NCBI RefSeq assembly: GCF_000812945.1
Contig: NZ_JSYM01000001.1
Location: forward strand, 744,001-808,000
Reading direction: 5' to 3'
DNA length: 64,000 nucleotides
DNA from: Flavobacterium sp. AED
GTDB lineage: Bacteria > Bacteroidota > Bacteroidia > Flavobacteriales > Flavobacteriaceae
Under the pieces are notes generated by a model that was not told where the DNA came from, did not search any database, and saw only the letters and a list, made by a program, of their open reading frames with translations. The position numbers and the translations under genes are program-made. Of this stretch, positions 42,310 through 51,136 are shown piece by piece. Each line of letters opens with the position of its first letter. The stretch's first letter is position 1.

Positions 42310-43473
42310 ATGAATAGAAAATTAAAAATGGGTATGGTCGGTGGTGGCCAAGATGCTTTTATAGGTGCCATTCACCGCTTAGCCGCCAATATGGATGGAC
42401 TTATAGAATTAAGTTGTGGTGCATTGAGTATAAAACCAGAAACCGCAATTGCATCAGGAAAAGCCTTGTTTCTTCCAGAATCAAGAACATACCTAACTTA
42501 TGAAGAAATGTTTAAAGCTGAAGCAGCATTGCCAGCTAATGAGCGAATGGATTTTGTGACTATTGTTACTCCCAATTTTGCGCATTTTGCACCTGCCATG
42601 ATGGCTTTAGATTATGGCTTTAATGTCGTAATCGAAAAACCAATCACTTTTTCATTAGAAGAAGCCAAACTTTTGGAACAAAAAATAAAAGAAACAGGAT
42701 TAATCCTTTGTTTGACACATACTTATTCCGGTTACCCAATGGTAAAACAGGCAAAAGCTATGGTAAGAGAGGGCAAACTAGGAAAGATAAGAAAAGTTTG
42801 GGTAGAATACCCTCAAGGATGGTTGAGTAAACTATCTGAAAGAGAAGGTAATGCACAAGCTGCTTGGAGAACTGACCCTACAAAGGCAGGGAAAAGTTCT
42901 GTAATGGGAGACATTGGTACTCATGCAGCTCATTTAGCAGAATATATTACAGGTTCTAAGATTACAGATGTCTGTGCGGAATTAAATACATTAGTTGAAG
43001 GACGTGTAATGGATGATGATGGAGCCGTAATGTTAAAATTTGATAATGGTTCCAAAGGTGTTTTAATGGCCTCTCAAGTTGCTGCAGGAGAAGAAAATGC
43101 TTTAAGAATAAGGGTTTATGGTGAAAAAGGTGGAATCGAATGGTTGCAACACGATCCCAATACTTTAATTGTAAGATGGTTAGATGAGCCTGCTCAAATT
43201 CTAAGAGCTGGTAGCAATTATGGACATTTATCCTCATTTGCTACCCATAATTGTCGTACTCCTGGAGGACATCCAGAGGGATATTTAGAAGCATTTGCTA
43301 ATATCTATCGCAATTTTGCATTAACACTAGGTTGTAAATTAGATGGTAAAGAGCCTACTCCTGAAATGTTAGATTTCCCTTCTGTTGAAGATGGTTTAAG
43401 AGGTATGGCATTTATTGATAACGTAGTAGTTTCAGCACATTCAGATAAAAAATGGACTCCTTACGTTTTGTAG
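42310..43473 (+). CDS. Gfo/Idh/MocA-family oxidoreductase, cytoplasmic
   Basis: NAD(P)-dependent sugar or cyclitol dehydrogenase family, 387 residues, without signal peptide. The Rossmann start is MGMVGGGQDAFIGAIHRLA (residues 7-25), followed by the EKPITFS motif with the catalytic lysine near 114-120 and the MGDIGTHAAHLAEYITG block near 202. It follows the GMC gene by 10 bases. In 3-keto-sugar loci such enzymes reduce or rearrange the 3-keto product with bound cofactor; the exact substrate is open. Confidence 0.88.
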   Translation: MNRKLKMGMVGGGQDAFIGAIHRLAANMDGLIELSCGALSIKPETAIASGKALFLPESRTYLTYEEMFKAEAALPANERMDFVTIVTPNFAHFAPAMMALDYGFNVVIEKPITFSLEEAKLLEQKIKETGLILCLTHTYSGYPMVKQAKAMVREGKLGKIRKVWVEYPQGWLSKLSEREGNAQAAWRTDPTKAGKSSVMGDIGTHAAHLAEYITGSKITDVCAELNTLVEGRVMDDDGAVMLKFDNGSKGVLMASQVAAGEENALRIRVYGEKGGIEWLQHDPNTLIVRWLDEPAQILRAGSNYGHLSSFATHNCRTPGGHPEGYLEAFANIYRNFALTLGCKLDGKEPTPEMLDFPSVEDGLRGMAFIDNVVVSAHSDKKWTPYVL

Positions 43474-43505
43474 TAAGGGTATTCATAAAAAATTAAAATA
43501 AATAA

Positions 43506-44558
43506 ATGACAACAATACAAGGTCCTGCAGTATTTTTAGCTCAGTTTATTGGCGATGAAGCTCCTTTTAATTCCTTAGATGGGATTTGTAAATGGGCTGC
43601 CGATTTAGGTTTTAAAGGTATTCAAATGCCAACATTAGATACTCGATTCATCGATTTACAAAAAGCAGCTGAAAGTAAAACGTATGCTGACGAATTAAAA
43701 GGTACCATTGCTTCTTACGGATTAGAAATCACTGAATTATCAACTCATTTACAAGGTCAATTAGTGGCGGTTCATCCTGCTTACGATGATTTTTTTGATG
43801 CTTTTGCACCAAAAAATGTGCATGGAAATTCAAAAGCAAGACAAGAATGGGCTGTTCAACAATTAAAATATGCTGCAAAAGCATCTTATAATTTAGGCTT
43901 AAATGCACACGCCACTTTCAGCGGTTCATTGCTTTGGCAGTATTTTCATCCATGGCCACAACGTCCTCCGGGTTTAGTGGAAGATGGATTTGCTGAATTA
44001 GCAAAACGCTGGTTGCCTATCTTAAATGAATTTGATCAAAACGGTGTTGATCTTTGTTATGAAATTCATCCCGGAGAAGATTTATTTGACGGTGAAACAT
44101 ATGAAATGTTCTTAAAAGCGGTAAATAATCACTCCAGAGCTTGTATTTTATACGACCCTTCCCATTTTGTTTTACAACAATTAGACTATATCCAGTATAT
44201 TGATTTCTATCATGAACGAATAAAAGCATTTCATGTTAAGGATGCCGAGTTTAATCCAACTGGAAAACAAGGCACTTTTGGAGGATACCAAAGTTGGGCA
44301 AATCGTGCAGGACGCTATCGTTCACCTGGTGATGGGCAAATTGATTTTAAAACCATTTTCAGCAAATTAGCACAGTATGATTATAAAGGCTGGGCAGTTA
44401 TGGAATGGGAATGTTGTATTAAAAATCAAGAAGATGGTGCACGTGAAGGTGCTGAATTTATAAAAAAACATATTATAAAAGTAACTGATAAAGCTTTCGA
44501 TGATTTTGCTGCAGTTGAAACTGACAAAGCATTCAATATGAAAAATTTAGGATTATAA
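43506..44558 (+). CDS. Sugar phosphate isomerase/epimerase-like TIM barrel
   Basis: Xylose-isomerase-like TIM barrel of 350 residues without a signal peptide. Metal-ligand blocks are visible: CYEIHPGEDLFDGETYE (Glu near 182), ILYDPSHFVLQQ (Asp near 217) and AFHVKDAEF (His near 245), with WAVMEWECC carrying the last Glu near 300. The length is larger than the ~280 of typical family members because of extra loops. It follows the first Gfo/Idh gene by 32 bases and probably works with it on the same keto-sugar. Confidence 0.87.
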   Translation: MTTIQGPAVFLAQFIGDEAPFNSLDGICKWAADLGFKGIQMPTLDTRFIDLQKAAESKTYADELKGTIASYGLEITELSTHLQGQLVAVHPAYDDFFDAFAPKNVHGNSKARQEWAVQQLKYAAKASYNLGLNAHATFSGSLLWQYFHPWPQRPPGLVEDGFAELAKRWLPILNEFDQNGVDLCYEIHPGEDLFDGETYEMFLKAVNNHSRACILYDPSHFVLQQLDYIQYIDFYHERIKAFHVKDAEFNPTGKQGTFGGYQSWANRAGRYRSPGDGQIDFKTIFSKLAQYDYKGWAVMEWECCIKNQEDGAREGAEFIKKHIIKVTDKAFDDFAAVETDKAFNMKNLGL

Positions 44559-44643
44559 AACAATCCAAAATGTAGTTAAATTAGATAATAATTCGAAGAC
44601 AAATAGACTTTCTGTATTTCATAATAAAAACAAACATCTTATA

Positions 44644-46110
44644 ATGGATATTAAAAAAGAAGACGATAAAGAGAATAAAATCATAACAAACCGTCGTGAT
44701 TTTATAAAAACTAGTGCTATAGCTGCTGCAGCATTTATGATTGTTCCCAGACATGTTTTGGGAAGAGGATTTGTAGCTCCAAGCGATCGTTTATTAATTG
44801 CCAGTATAGGTGTGGGTGGGAAAGGACAATCTGATATTGCTATGTTTGATAAAAGTGGAAAAGCAAATATTTCTTTTCTATGTGATGTTGATGATCGAAG
44901 AGCTGCTAAGAGTGTTGCAGCTTTTCCTAAAGCCAAATACTATAAAGATTGGCGAGAAATGTTTGATAAAGAACATAAAAATTTTGATGCTGTTTCAGTA
45001 GCTACACCAGACCATAATCATGCAATACAAACCCTTGCAGCAATGCAATTAGGTAAGCATGTTTATGTTCAAAAACCATTAACGCATGACATTTATGAAG
45101 CTCGTATTTTAACGCAAGCTGCAAAAAAATACAAAGTGGTAACCCAAATGGGGAATCAAGGTGCATCAAACGATGGAACCCGAATAATGAAGGAATGGTA
45201 TGAAGCCGATTTAATTGGAGATGTTCATACTGTTTATGCTTGGACTGACCGCCCAGTTTGGCCACAAGGTATCCCCTGGCCTACTACAAAAGCAGAAATT
45301 CCAAAAGAATTAGATTGGGATTTATGGTTAGGAACTGCTCCAAAAAGAGATTATGTAGATAAACTAGTTCCTTTCAACTGGCGTGGATGGTGGGATTACG
45401 GCACTGGCGCATTAGGAGATATGGGTTGTCACTTGATTGAAGCTCCTTTTAGCGTATTAAACTTAAAATATGCTAAGGATGTGCAATGTAGCGTTGGATC
45501 TGTCTATGTTGATGAATTTAAAAGAGGTTACTTTCCACAAAGTTGCCCGCCTTCAAGCCATGTGACGCTAACCTTTCCTAAAACTAATAAAACGAATGGT
45601 GATGTAACTTTACATTGGATGGATGGAGGAATTCAACCTGAAAGACCATTGGAATTAGAACCAAATGAAATTTTTGGAGATGGTGGAAACGGTACTTTAT
45701 TTGTTGGTACAAAAGGAAAAATGATGTGTGATACTTATGGAATGAACCCTCGTTTGCTTCCTTTGACAAGAAATCAAAATATAAATGTTGCCCAAAAATA
45801 TAATCGAGTTATTGATGGATCTAATGGCCATTATAAACAATGGGTAGAAGCTGCAATTGCAGGTCATGGTAAACAAGAATTAAGTTCTCCTTTTGAAATC
45901 GCTGGTCCTTTAACCGAGGCGTTATTAATGGCTAATTTAGCTATTAGAGGGTATGATATTCAAAAAGAAACAATTGGTAAAACGAAATATCCAGGTCGTT
46001 CAGTAAAATTACTGTGGGACAATGATGCTATGAAAATTACAAATTTTGATGATGTTAATCAATTTGTAAAACGAGAATATCGTCAGGGTTGGAATGATTT
46101 AACTTTGTAA
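44644..46110 (+). CDS. Gfo/Idh/MocA-family oxidoreductase with TAT signal
   Basis: Large Gfo/Idh member of 488 residues. A twin-arginine signal lies about 16-42 (TNRRDFIKTSAIAAAAFMIV), preceded by a charged stretch with many Lys/Asp/Glu. The Rossmann domain follows (LLIASIGVGGKGQSDIAMFD) with the QKPLTHD motif near 142. Export through TAT implies folding with a bound nicotinamide cofactor in the cytoplasm, so it may be a periplasmic enzyme that recycles its own cofactor. It starts 85 bases after the TIM-barrel gene and 19 bases before the DUF1080 gene. Confidence 0.88.
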   Translation: MDIKKEDDKENKIITNRRDFIKTSAIAAAAFMIVPRHVLGRGFVAPSDRLLIASIGVGGKGQSDIAMFDKSGKANISFLCDVDDRRAAKSVAAFPKAKYYKDWREMFDKEHKNFDAVSVATPDHNHAIQTLAAMQLGKHVYVQKPLTHDIYEARILTQAAKKYKVVTQMGNQGASNDGTRIMKEWYEADLIGDVHTVYAWTDRPVWPQGIPWPTTKAEIPKELDWDLWLGTAPKRDYVDKLVPFNWRGWWDYGTGALGDMGCHLIEAPFSVLNLKYAKDVQCSVGSVYVDEFKRGYFPQSCPPSSHVTLTFPKTNKTNGDVTLHWMDGGIQPERPLELEPNEIFGDGGNGTLFVGTKGKMMCDTYGMNPRLLPLTRNQNINVAQKYNRVIDGSNGHYKQWVEAAIAGHGKQELSSPFEIAGPLTEALLMANLAIRGYDIQKETIGKTKYPGRSVKLLWDNDAMKITNFDDVNQFVKREYRQGWNDLTL

Positions 46111-46129
46111 AATACTTAAAGCAATCATC

Positions 46130-46813
46130 ATGATAAAAAAAATCCTAAGTTTATTAACATTAATAGTAATGGTACAAATAACAAATGCCCAAAATGAGTT
46201 TAAACCACTTTTTGATGGAAAAACCACCAAAGGCTGGCATACTTACGGCAAAAGTACAGTAGGTACCGCTTGGAAAGTTGAAGATGGTACATTGCATTTT
46301 GACCCATCTGCAACTACAAATAATCAGGGAGGAGATATTGTAACGGATAATGAATATACTAATTTTCATTTAAAATTGGAATGGAAAGTAGTACCAAAAT
46401 CGAATAGCGGAATTATATTCTACATTCATGAAGATCCTAAAAAGTATAAGAATACTTATGAAACTGGTTTAGAAATGCAGGTTTTAGATAATGATGGACA
46501 TCCTGATGGTAAAATAAGTAAACATAGAGCTGGCAATTTATATGATTTAATAAAAAGTGATATTGAGCCCGTTAAACCTGTTGGAGAATGGAATACTGTT
46601 GAAATAATTAGTGATAATGGCCAACTTACTTTCAAATTGAATGAGGTGGTTGTTGTAAAAACAACCCTTTGGGATGACAATTGGAAATCACTTATTGCTG
46701 GAAGTAAATTTGCTTCTTGGAAAAGTTTTGGAACCTTTAAAACTGGAAAAATTGCCTTACAAGATCATGGTGAAAATGTCTGGTATAGAAATATTGTAAT
46801 TAAAGAATTATAA
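46130..46813 (+). CDS. DUF1080 protein, 3-keto-disaccharide hydrolase/lyase-like
   Basis: Secreted protein of 227 residues with a Sec signal peptide (about 1-20, ending TNAQ) and one DUF1080 concanavalin-like domain. FKPLFDGKTTKGWHTYG opens it; KLEWKVVPKSNSGIIFYIHED near 83 and the GNLYDLI block near 129 are the conserved core. Characterised DUF1080 proteins act on 3-keto-glycosides, cleaving the bond after C3 oxidation. Its place beside the GMC dehydrogenase strongly supports that pathway. There is no lipobox. Confidence 0.88.
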   Translation: MIKKILSLLTLIVMVQITNAQNEFKPLFDGKTTKGWHTYGKSTVGTAWKVEDGTLHFDPSATTNNQGGDIVTDNEYTNFHLKLEWKVVPKSNSGIIFYIHEDPKKYKNTYETGLEMQVLDNDGHPDGKISKHRAGNLYDLIKSDIEPVKPVGEWNTVEIISDNGQLTFKLNEVVVVKTTLWDDNWKSLIAGSKFASWKSFGTFKTGKIALQDHGENVWYRNIVIKEL

Positions 46814-46890
46814 TTCAGCCAAATTATTTGTTCCGAATTAATATTAAAAATAAAAACTATAAACGATTTATATTAACTAACCTAAAACCA

Positions 46891-48129
46891 ATGAATACCA
46901 CAATCCGAATTAAATTATCTGTAATGATGTTCCTAGAATTTTTTATCTGGGGTGCATGGTTTGTAACACTAGGAACTTTCCTGGCAAGTAATTTACATGC
47001 TTCAGGTTCAGAAACTGCCGCTGTTTTTTCAACACAATCCTGGGGTGCAATTATCGCTCCTTTTATTATTGGTTTGATTGCAGACCGCTATTTTAATGCT
47101 GAGAAAATTTTAGGGATTCTTCATCTTATTGGCGCATTTTTGATGTATAAAATGTATGTTTCAGATGATGTTACTGTTTTTTATTCTTATGTTTTAGGAT
47201 ATATGATTTTATATATGCCAACACTGGCACTGGTAAATTCAGTTGCTTTTAATCAAATGAAAGATCCTGAAAAAGAATTTGCAAATATTAGAGTTTGGGG
47301 AACCATTGGTTGGATTTTAGCTGGGTTATCTATCAGTTTCCTGTTTCATTGGGATTCAGCTGAAGGCGTTACTCAGGGATTATTAAAAAACACTTTTCTT
47401 TTAGCAGGAATCGCTGCTTTAGTTTTAGGAATATTTAGTTTTTCATTGCCCAAAACACCCCCGAAAGTAAGTGACGAAAAAATTAAAATTGGAGATATTA
47501 TTGGTCTTGATGCTTTAAAACTTTTAAAAGATAAAAACTTTGCAATATTTTTTATATCATCAATTCTTATTTGTATTCCATTAGCATTTTACTATCAAAA
47601 TGCACATCCATTTTTGACTGAAGCTGGAGTTGAAAATCCAACAGGAAAAATGGCCATTGGACAAATATCCGAAGCATTATTCCTATTATTAATTCCAGTA
47701 TTTTTCAGCCGTTTTGGTTTTAAGAAAACCATTTTATTAGGAATGTTGGCTTGGGCTATTCGTTATGTTTTGTTTGCTTATGGTAATGGAAGCGATTTGA
47801 GTTTTATGCTTATAATAGGTATTGCTTTACACGGTATTTGCTATGATTTCTTTTTTGTATCAGGTCAAATATACACCAACTCAAAAGCAGGTGAAAAATA
47901 TAAAAGTGCTGCACAAGGTTTGATTACACTAGCTACTTATGGTGTAGGTATGTTAATAGGTTTTGGTGTCGCAGGCTGGATAACGGATAATTATAAAACA
48001 CTTGATGGAGCCATTGATTGGAGAATGGTTTGGATTATTCCAGCAGGTATCGCTTTAGGTGTGTTTTTACTTTTTGCACTTTTATTTAATGATAAAAGTA
48101 AAACAGAAAATGAAATTACAGCAGTATAA
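46891..48129 (+). CDS. MFS permease of the nucleoside:H+ symporter (NupG) family
   Basis: Inner-membrane transporter of 412 residues with 12 predicted helices. The first helix KLSVMMFLEFFIWGAWFVTLG and the IRVWGTIGWILAGLSISF block near 131 are typical of NupG/XapB-like proteins. In 3-keto-sugar loci a NupG-like permease likely imports the released sugar rather than a nucleoside; that is inference from context. I chose the ATG at 46891, since the longer frame from 46828 adds 21 basic residues ahead of the first membrane helix. Confidence 0.87.
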   Translation: MNTTIRIKLSVMMFLEFFIWGAWFVTLGTFLASNLHASGSETAAVFSTQSWGAIIAPFIIGLIADRYFNAEKILGILHLIGAFLMYKMYVSDDVTVFYSYVLGYMILYMPTLALVNSVAFNQMKDPEKEFANIRVWGTIGWILAGLSISFLFHWDSAEGVTQGLLKNTFLLAGIAALVLGIFSFSLPKTPPKVSDEKIKIGDIIGLDALKLLKDKNFAIFFISSILICIPLAFYYQNAHPFLTEAGVENPTGKMAIGQISEALFLLLIPVFFSRFGFKKTILLGMLAWAIRYVLFAYGNGSDLSFMLIIGIALHGICYDFFFVSGQIYTNSKAGEKYKSAAQGLITLATYGVGMLIGFGVAGWITDNYKTLDGAIDWRMVWIIPAGIALGVFLLFALLFNDKSKTENEITAV

Positions 48130-48140
48130 AAACAAAATAT

Positions 48141-49034
48141 ATGAGTACTAATTTAAATAGAAGATCGGTTATAAAAGGAATTCTAGCCGGTACAGCCGCA
48201 ATGAGTATTCCAACTGGTTTTTCTGCTTTGGCTATGCCAAAAAATGAAACTGATATGGCGTCTAATTTTTTAAAGGGTAACATAAATCATTCTGTTGCAA
48301 GATGGTGTTTTAACGATTTTGACATAGAAAATCTTTGCATTGAAGTAAAAAAACTGGGAATTACAGGTATTGATTTGGTTGGACCTAAAGATTGGCCTAC
48401 ATTGAAAAAGTATGATTTAGTATCTACCATGTGCAATGGAGCTGAAATTAATTTAGTTGATGGTTTCAACGATGTCAAATTTCATGAAACACTGATAAAG
48501 AATTATACGGAAATGATTCCGCTAGTGGCGAAAGCAGGATATAAAAATCTAATTTGCTTTAGCGGAAGCAGAAGAGGAATAACAGATGAAGAAGGTTGGA
48601 ATAATTGCGTAATTGGTTTGCAAAAACTAATCCCATTGGCAGAAAAACATAATGTAACTCTGGTAATGGAACTTTTAAATAGCAAAATAGATCATCATGA
48701 TTATCAATGCGATAAAACATTTTGGGGAGTTGAATTGGCAAAGCGTTTGAATTCTGAAAATTTTAAATTGCTTTACGATATTTATCATATGCAAATTGAC
48801 GAAGGTGATGTGATTCGAAACATCACTGATAATCATGAATATATTGCACATTTTCATACAGCTGGCGTTCCTGGCCGACATGAAATTGATGAAACACAGG
48901 AACTTAATTACCCGGCAATAATGAGAGCTATTGCCAAAACAGGTTACAAAGGATTTGTAGGTCAAGAGTTTATTCCTATAAATCCAAACAAACTAGCCTC
49001 CTTAAAACAGGCTATTACAATATGTGATATTTAA
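48141..49034 (+). CDS. Hydroxypyruvate isomerase-like TIM barrel with TAT signal
   Basis: TIM-barrel isomerase of 297 residues. A twin-arginine signal (NRRSVIKGILAGTAAMSIP, about 6-24) precedes the barrel. The Hyi-type pattern is seen in LVMELLNSKIDHHDYQCD near 174, LLYDIYHMQIDEGDVIRN near 209, AHFHTAGVPGRHE near 235 and GFVGQEFIP with the last Glu near 276. It starts 11 bases after the permease gene. It is probably periplasmic and acts on the keto-sugar made by the dehydrogenase. Confidence 0.87.
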   Translation: MSTNLNRRSVIKGILAGTAAMSIPTGFSALAMPKNETDMASNFLKGNINHSVARWCFNDFDIENLCIEVKKLGITGIDLVGPKDWPTLKKYDLVSTMCNGAEINLVDGFNDVKFHETLIKNYTEMIPLVAKAGYKNLICFSGSRRGITDEEGWNNCVIGLQKLIPLAEKHNVTLVMELLNSKIDHHDYQCDKTFWGVELAKRLNSENFKLLYDIYHMQIDEGDVIRNITDNHEYIAHFHTAGVPGRHEIDETQELNYPAIMRAIAKTGYKGFVGQEFIPINPNKLASLKQAITICDI

Positions 49035-49053
49035 CTAATTAAAAAAATAACTA

Positions 49054-49929
49054 ATGATAAAAAGAAGAGATTTTTTAATAAATAGCGGTTTGGCATTGGG
49101 AGCATTAGCTATTGCTCCTTCATTTGCATTTGCTTCAAAAAAGAGACCGATTGGAATTCAATTATGGACGCTAAGAGATACTTTACCTAAAGATGTCAAA
49201 GGTGTATTAGCCCAAGTTGGAAAAGTAGGATTTAATGAAGTAGAAACTTTTGGTTATTCTCCAAGTAATGGTTTTTTTGGTACTTCAGTAAAAGATTTTA
49301 AATCGATGTTGTGTGATAATGGTTTAAAGGCTACCAGTAATCATTTTGATTTCAATGGATATATAGAAAATGGCTCAACAGAAGCTATTAAGTCTTATGT
49401 TGAGACAGCTAATATTTTAGGAAGTGATTACATTACGGTACCTTATATAGTACAAAACTTAAGAGGAAAAAGTAGTGATGATTATAAAAAATTAGCATCA
49501 AAAATAAATCAGGCTGCAGAAATTTGTAAAGCTTCCGGTTTAAAATTAGCGTATCACAATCATGATTTTGAATTTGAAAAATTTGAATCTACTACAGGTT
49601 ATGAGATTTTATTAAATAATACAGATAAAAACTTAGTTGATTTTGAAATGGATTTATACTGGGTAGTTCGTTCTGGAAATAATCCATTGCAATTATTTAA
49701 GGAACATCCAGGACGTTTTAAAATGTGGCATGTAAAAGATATGGACAAAATAAATCCAGATTTTAATGCTGAAATTGGAACTGGTTCGATAGATTTTAAA
49801 GCTATTTTTGCTGAAGCTGAACTTTCTGGAATGAAACGTTTCTTTTTGGAACATGAATCTAATTACAAACCCAATCCAATAGAATCTGCAGCGGTAAGTT
49901 ACAATTACATCAAAAATAACTTAATATAA
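49054..49929 (+). CDS. Sugar phosphate isomerase/epimerase-like TIM barrel with TAT signal
   Basis: Third TIM-barrel of the locus, 291 residues. It has a twin-arginine signal (KRRDFLINSGLALGALAIAP, residues 3-22) ending FAFASKK, then PIGIQLWTLRDTLPKD. Conserved blocks are LAYHNHDFEFEKF near 167, VDFEMDLYWVVRSG near 195, MWHVKDMDKI near 224 and FFLEHESNY near 269. Family members beside DUF1080 genes are candidate 3-keto-glycoside lyases or epimerases. It ends the 10-kb operon; a terminator follows at once. Confidence 0.87.
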   Translation: MIKRRDFLINSGLALGALAIAPSFAFASKKRPIGIQLWTLRDTLPKDVKGVLAQVGKVGFNEVETFGYSPSNGFFGTSVKDFKSMLCDNGLKATSNHFDFNGYIENGSTEAIKSYVETANILGSDYITVPYIVQNLRGKSSDDYKKLASKINQAAEICKASGLKLAYHNHDFEFEKFESTTGYEILLNNTDKNLVDFEMDLYWVVRSGNNPLQLFKEHPGRFKMWHVKDMDKINPDFNAEIGTGSIDFKAIFAEAELSGMKRFFLEHESNYKPNPIESAAVSYNYIKNNLI

Positions 49930-49953
49930 TATTCTAAAAAAATATAGTTATAT

Positions 49954-49983
49954 AAAAAAAGGGATACTCAGTATCCCTTTTTT
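49954..49983. terminator. Bidirectional terminator at the end of the 3-keto-sugar operon
   Basis: AAAAAAAGGGATACT / AGTATCCCTTTTTT with a single-base centre, between convergent genes. The T-run on each strand makes it usable both ways. Confidence 0.92.
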
Positions 49984-49984
49984 A

Positions 49985-50980
49985 TTACCATTTTGTTACT
50001 CCTAATAATTTTTCGCCTAATTCACTCAATTTGGCTGTTTCATATTTAGTTTGTTCCCAATTACGAGGATCTCCAGGAAATGCATATCCTTCCGGTGCAA
50101 TTCGGTTTTGCCAAGAATTAATTCGCCATTGGCGTAATTCTTCATTATCCTCTTCAGCTGGCATCATAGAAATGTATTGCGCCATTCTTACTTTATCTTT
50201 TGTAATATTTGGACGTATTCCATGAGGTTGTGTACTATTAAAAATTAATAAATCACCCGCTTCCATTTTTACTTTTACAAATTTATCTTGCAGTCCGGTA
50301 ACATCTGGTTTGAAACGATTTCTATCTTCGGGTTGTGTTAATTTCCAGGTGTCATAATTTCGATATAAATCAGGAATACATTGAAATCCCCCCATGTTTT
50401 CATCAGTTTGGTCTGCTAAAGCAAGTACACCTTGTACGTTTTGTGGTTTTGTTTCTGGATCATAATCCCAATGTATGAATCCTTTGAAATCAAAACCGGG
50501 TCTAATTGGCAAATTGAGATTGGCTCTATCTATTGTAACCCATAATTTTTCTGTTCCCCAAATGTCTACAAATGCATCATACACTTTTTGCATTTGTCGG
50601 TTATCCCATTGGTATTGATGATTGTATACTTCAACCATACCACTATTTGTAAGTTCTTTCATTTGCATTTCGGCTCTGGGTGGAGCGTACCAAGTTTCAG
50701 GATCATTTTGATTTTTTTCTTCAAATTCCCATAAAAAATCTGCCATCTTTTTAGCATTTTCTTTTGGCACAGCGTTTTTTATTACAATGTATCCATTCTC
50801 GATCCAAAATTTCCAATCTTCTTCTGTTAGTAAACGTAATGGTTTCCCATTTGAACGATCATTTAATTTAGATGTACTGGATTTTGCTGTTGATGGATTC
50901 CCCGGAATATCTTTGTGAGCATTATTTGGCGCCATTGTAGGAGTCATAGTCGGTGTCATTGATTTATCATTCTTTTCCAT
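49985..50980 (-). CDS. Phytanoyl-CoA dioxygenase (PhyH) family protein
   Basis: Fe(II)/2-oxoglutarate oxygenase family, 331 residues. The iron ligands are visible as His-x-Asp in GFIHWDYDPETKP (about 175-187) and the distal His in NSTQPHGIRPNITKDKVRM near 258, whose Arg would bind 2-oxoglutarate. The first ~45 residues are low-complexity (MTPTMTPTMAPNN, then Ser/Lys-rich) and lie outside the fold. No signal peptide. It is divergent from an AraC regulator and next to the sugar locus. The substrate is unknown. Confidence 0.87.
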   Translation of the reverse strand: MEKNDKSMTPTMTPTMAPNNAHKDIPGNPSTAKSSTSKLNDRSNGKPLRLLTEEDWKFWIENGYIVIKNAVPKENAKKMADFLWEFEEKNQNDPETWYAPPRAEMQMKELTNSGMVEVYNHQYQWDNRQMQKVYDAFVDIWGTEKLWVTIDRANLNLPIRPGFDFKGFIHWDYDPETKPQNVQGVLALADQTDENMGGFQCIPDLYRNYDTWKLTQPEDRNRFKPDVTGLQDKFVKVKMEAGDLLIFNSTQPHGIRPNITKDKVRMAQYISMMPAEEDNEELRQWRINSWQNRIAPEGYAFPGDPRNWEQTKYETAKLSELGEKLLGVTKW

Positions 50981-51009
50981 TGTTCTGATATTTAGTGTTA
51001 TTACTAATT

Positions 51010-51017
51010 CAAAATTA
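51010..51017 (-). promoter_or_regulatory. Candidate -7 element of the PhyH gene
   Basis: CAAAATTA reads TAATTTTG on the minus strand; the ATG at 50980 is 29 bases downstream. Confidence 0.45.
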
Positions 51018-51104
51018 GAAAAAGTGAAGGCTAAATACTTTCACAAAATTTACTGCTATTTGTACAATATTGATTTATTTAGTACATTTAATCAGAGATA
51101 TGTA

Positions 51105-51112
51105 TATTTTTG
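51105..51112 (+). promoter_or_regulatory. Candidate -7 element of the AraC gene
   Basis: TATTTTTG fits TAnnTTTG. It covers the alternative TTG start at 51110 and so supports the ATG at 51137. Confidence 0.5.
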
Positions 51113-51136
51113 AACAATTATAGAGTTTATCAAGGT

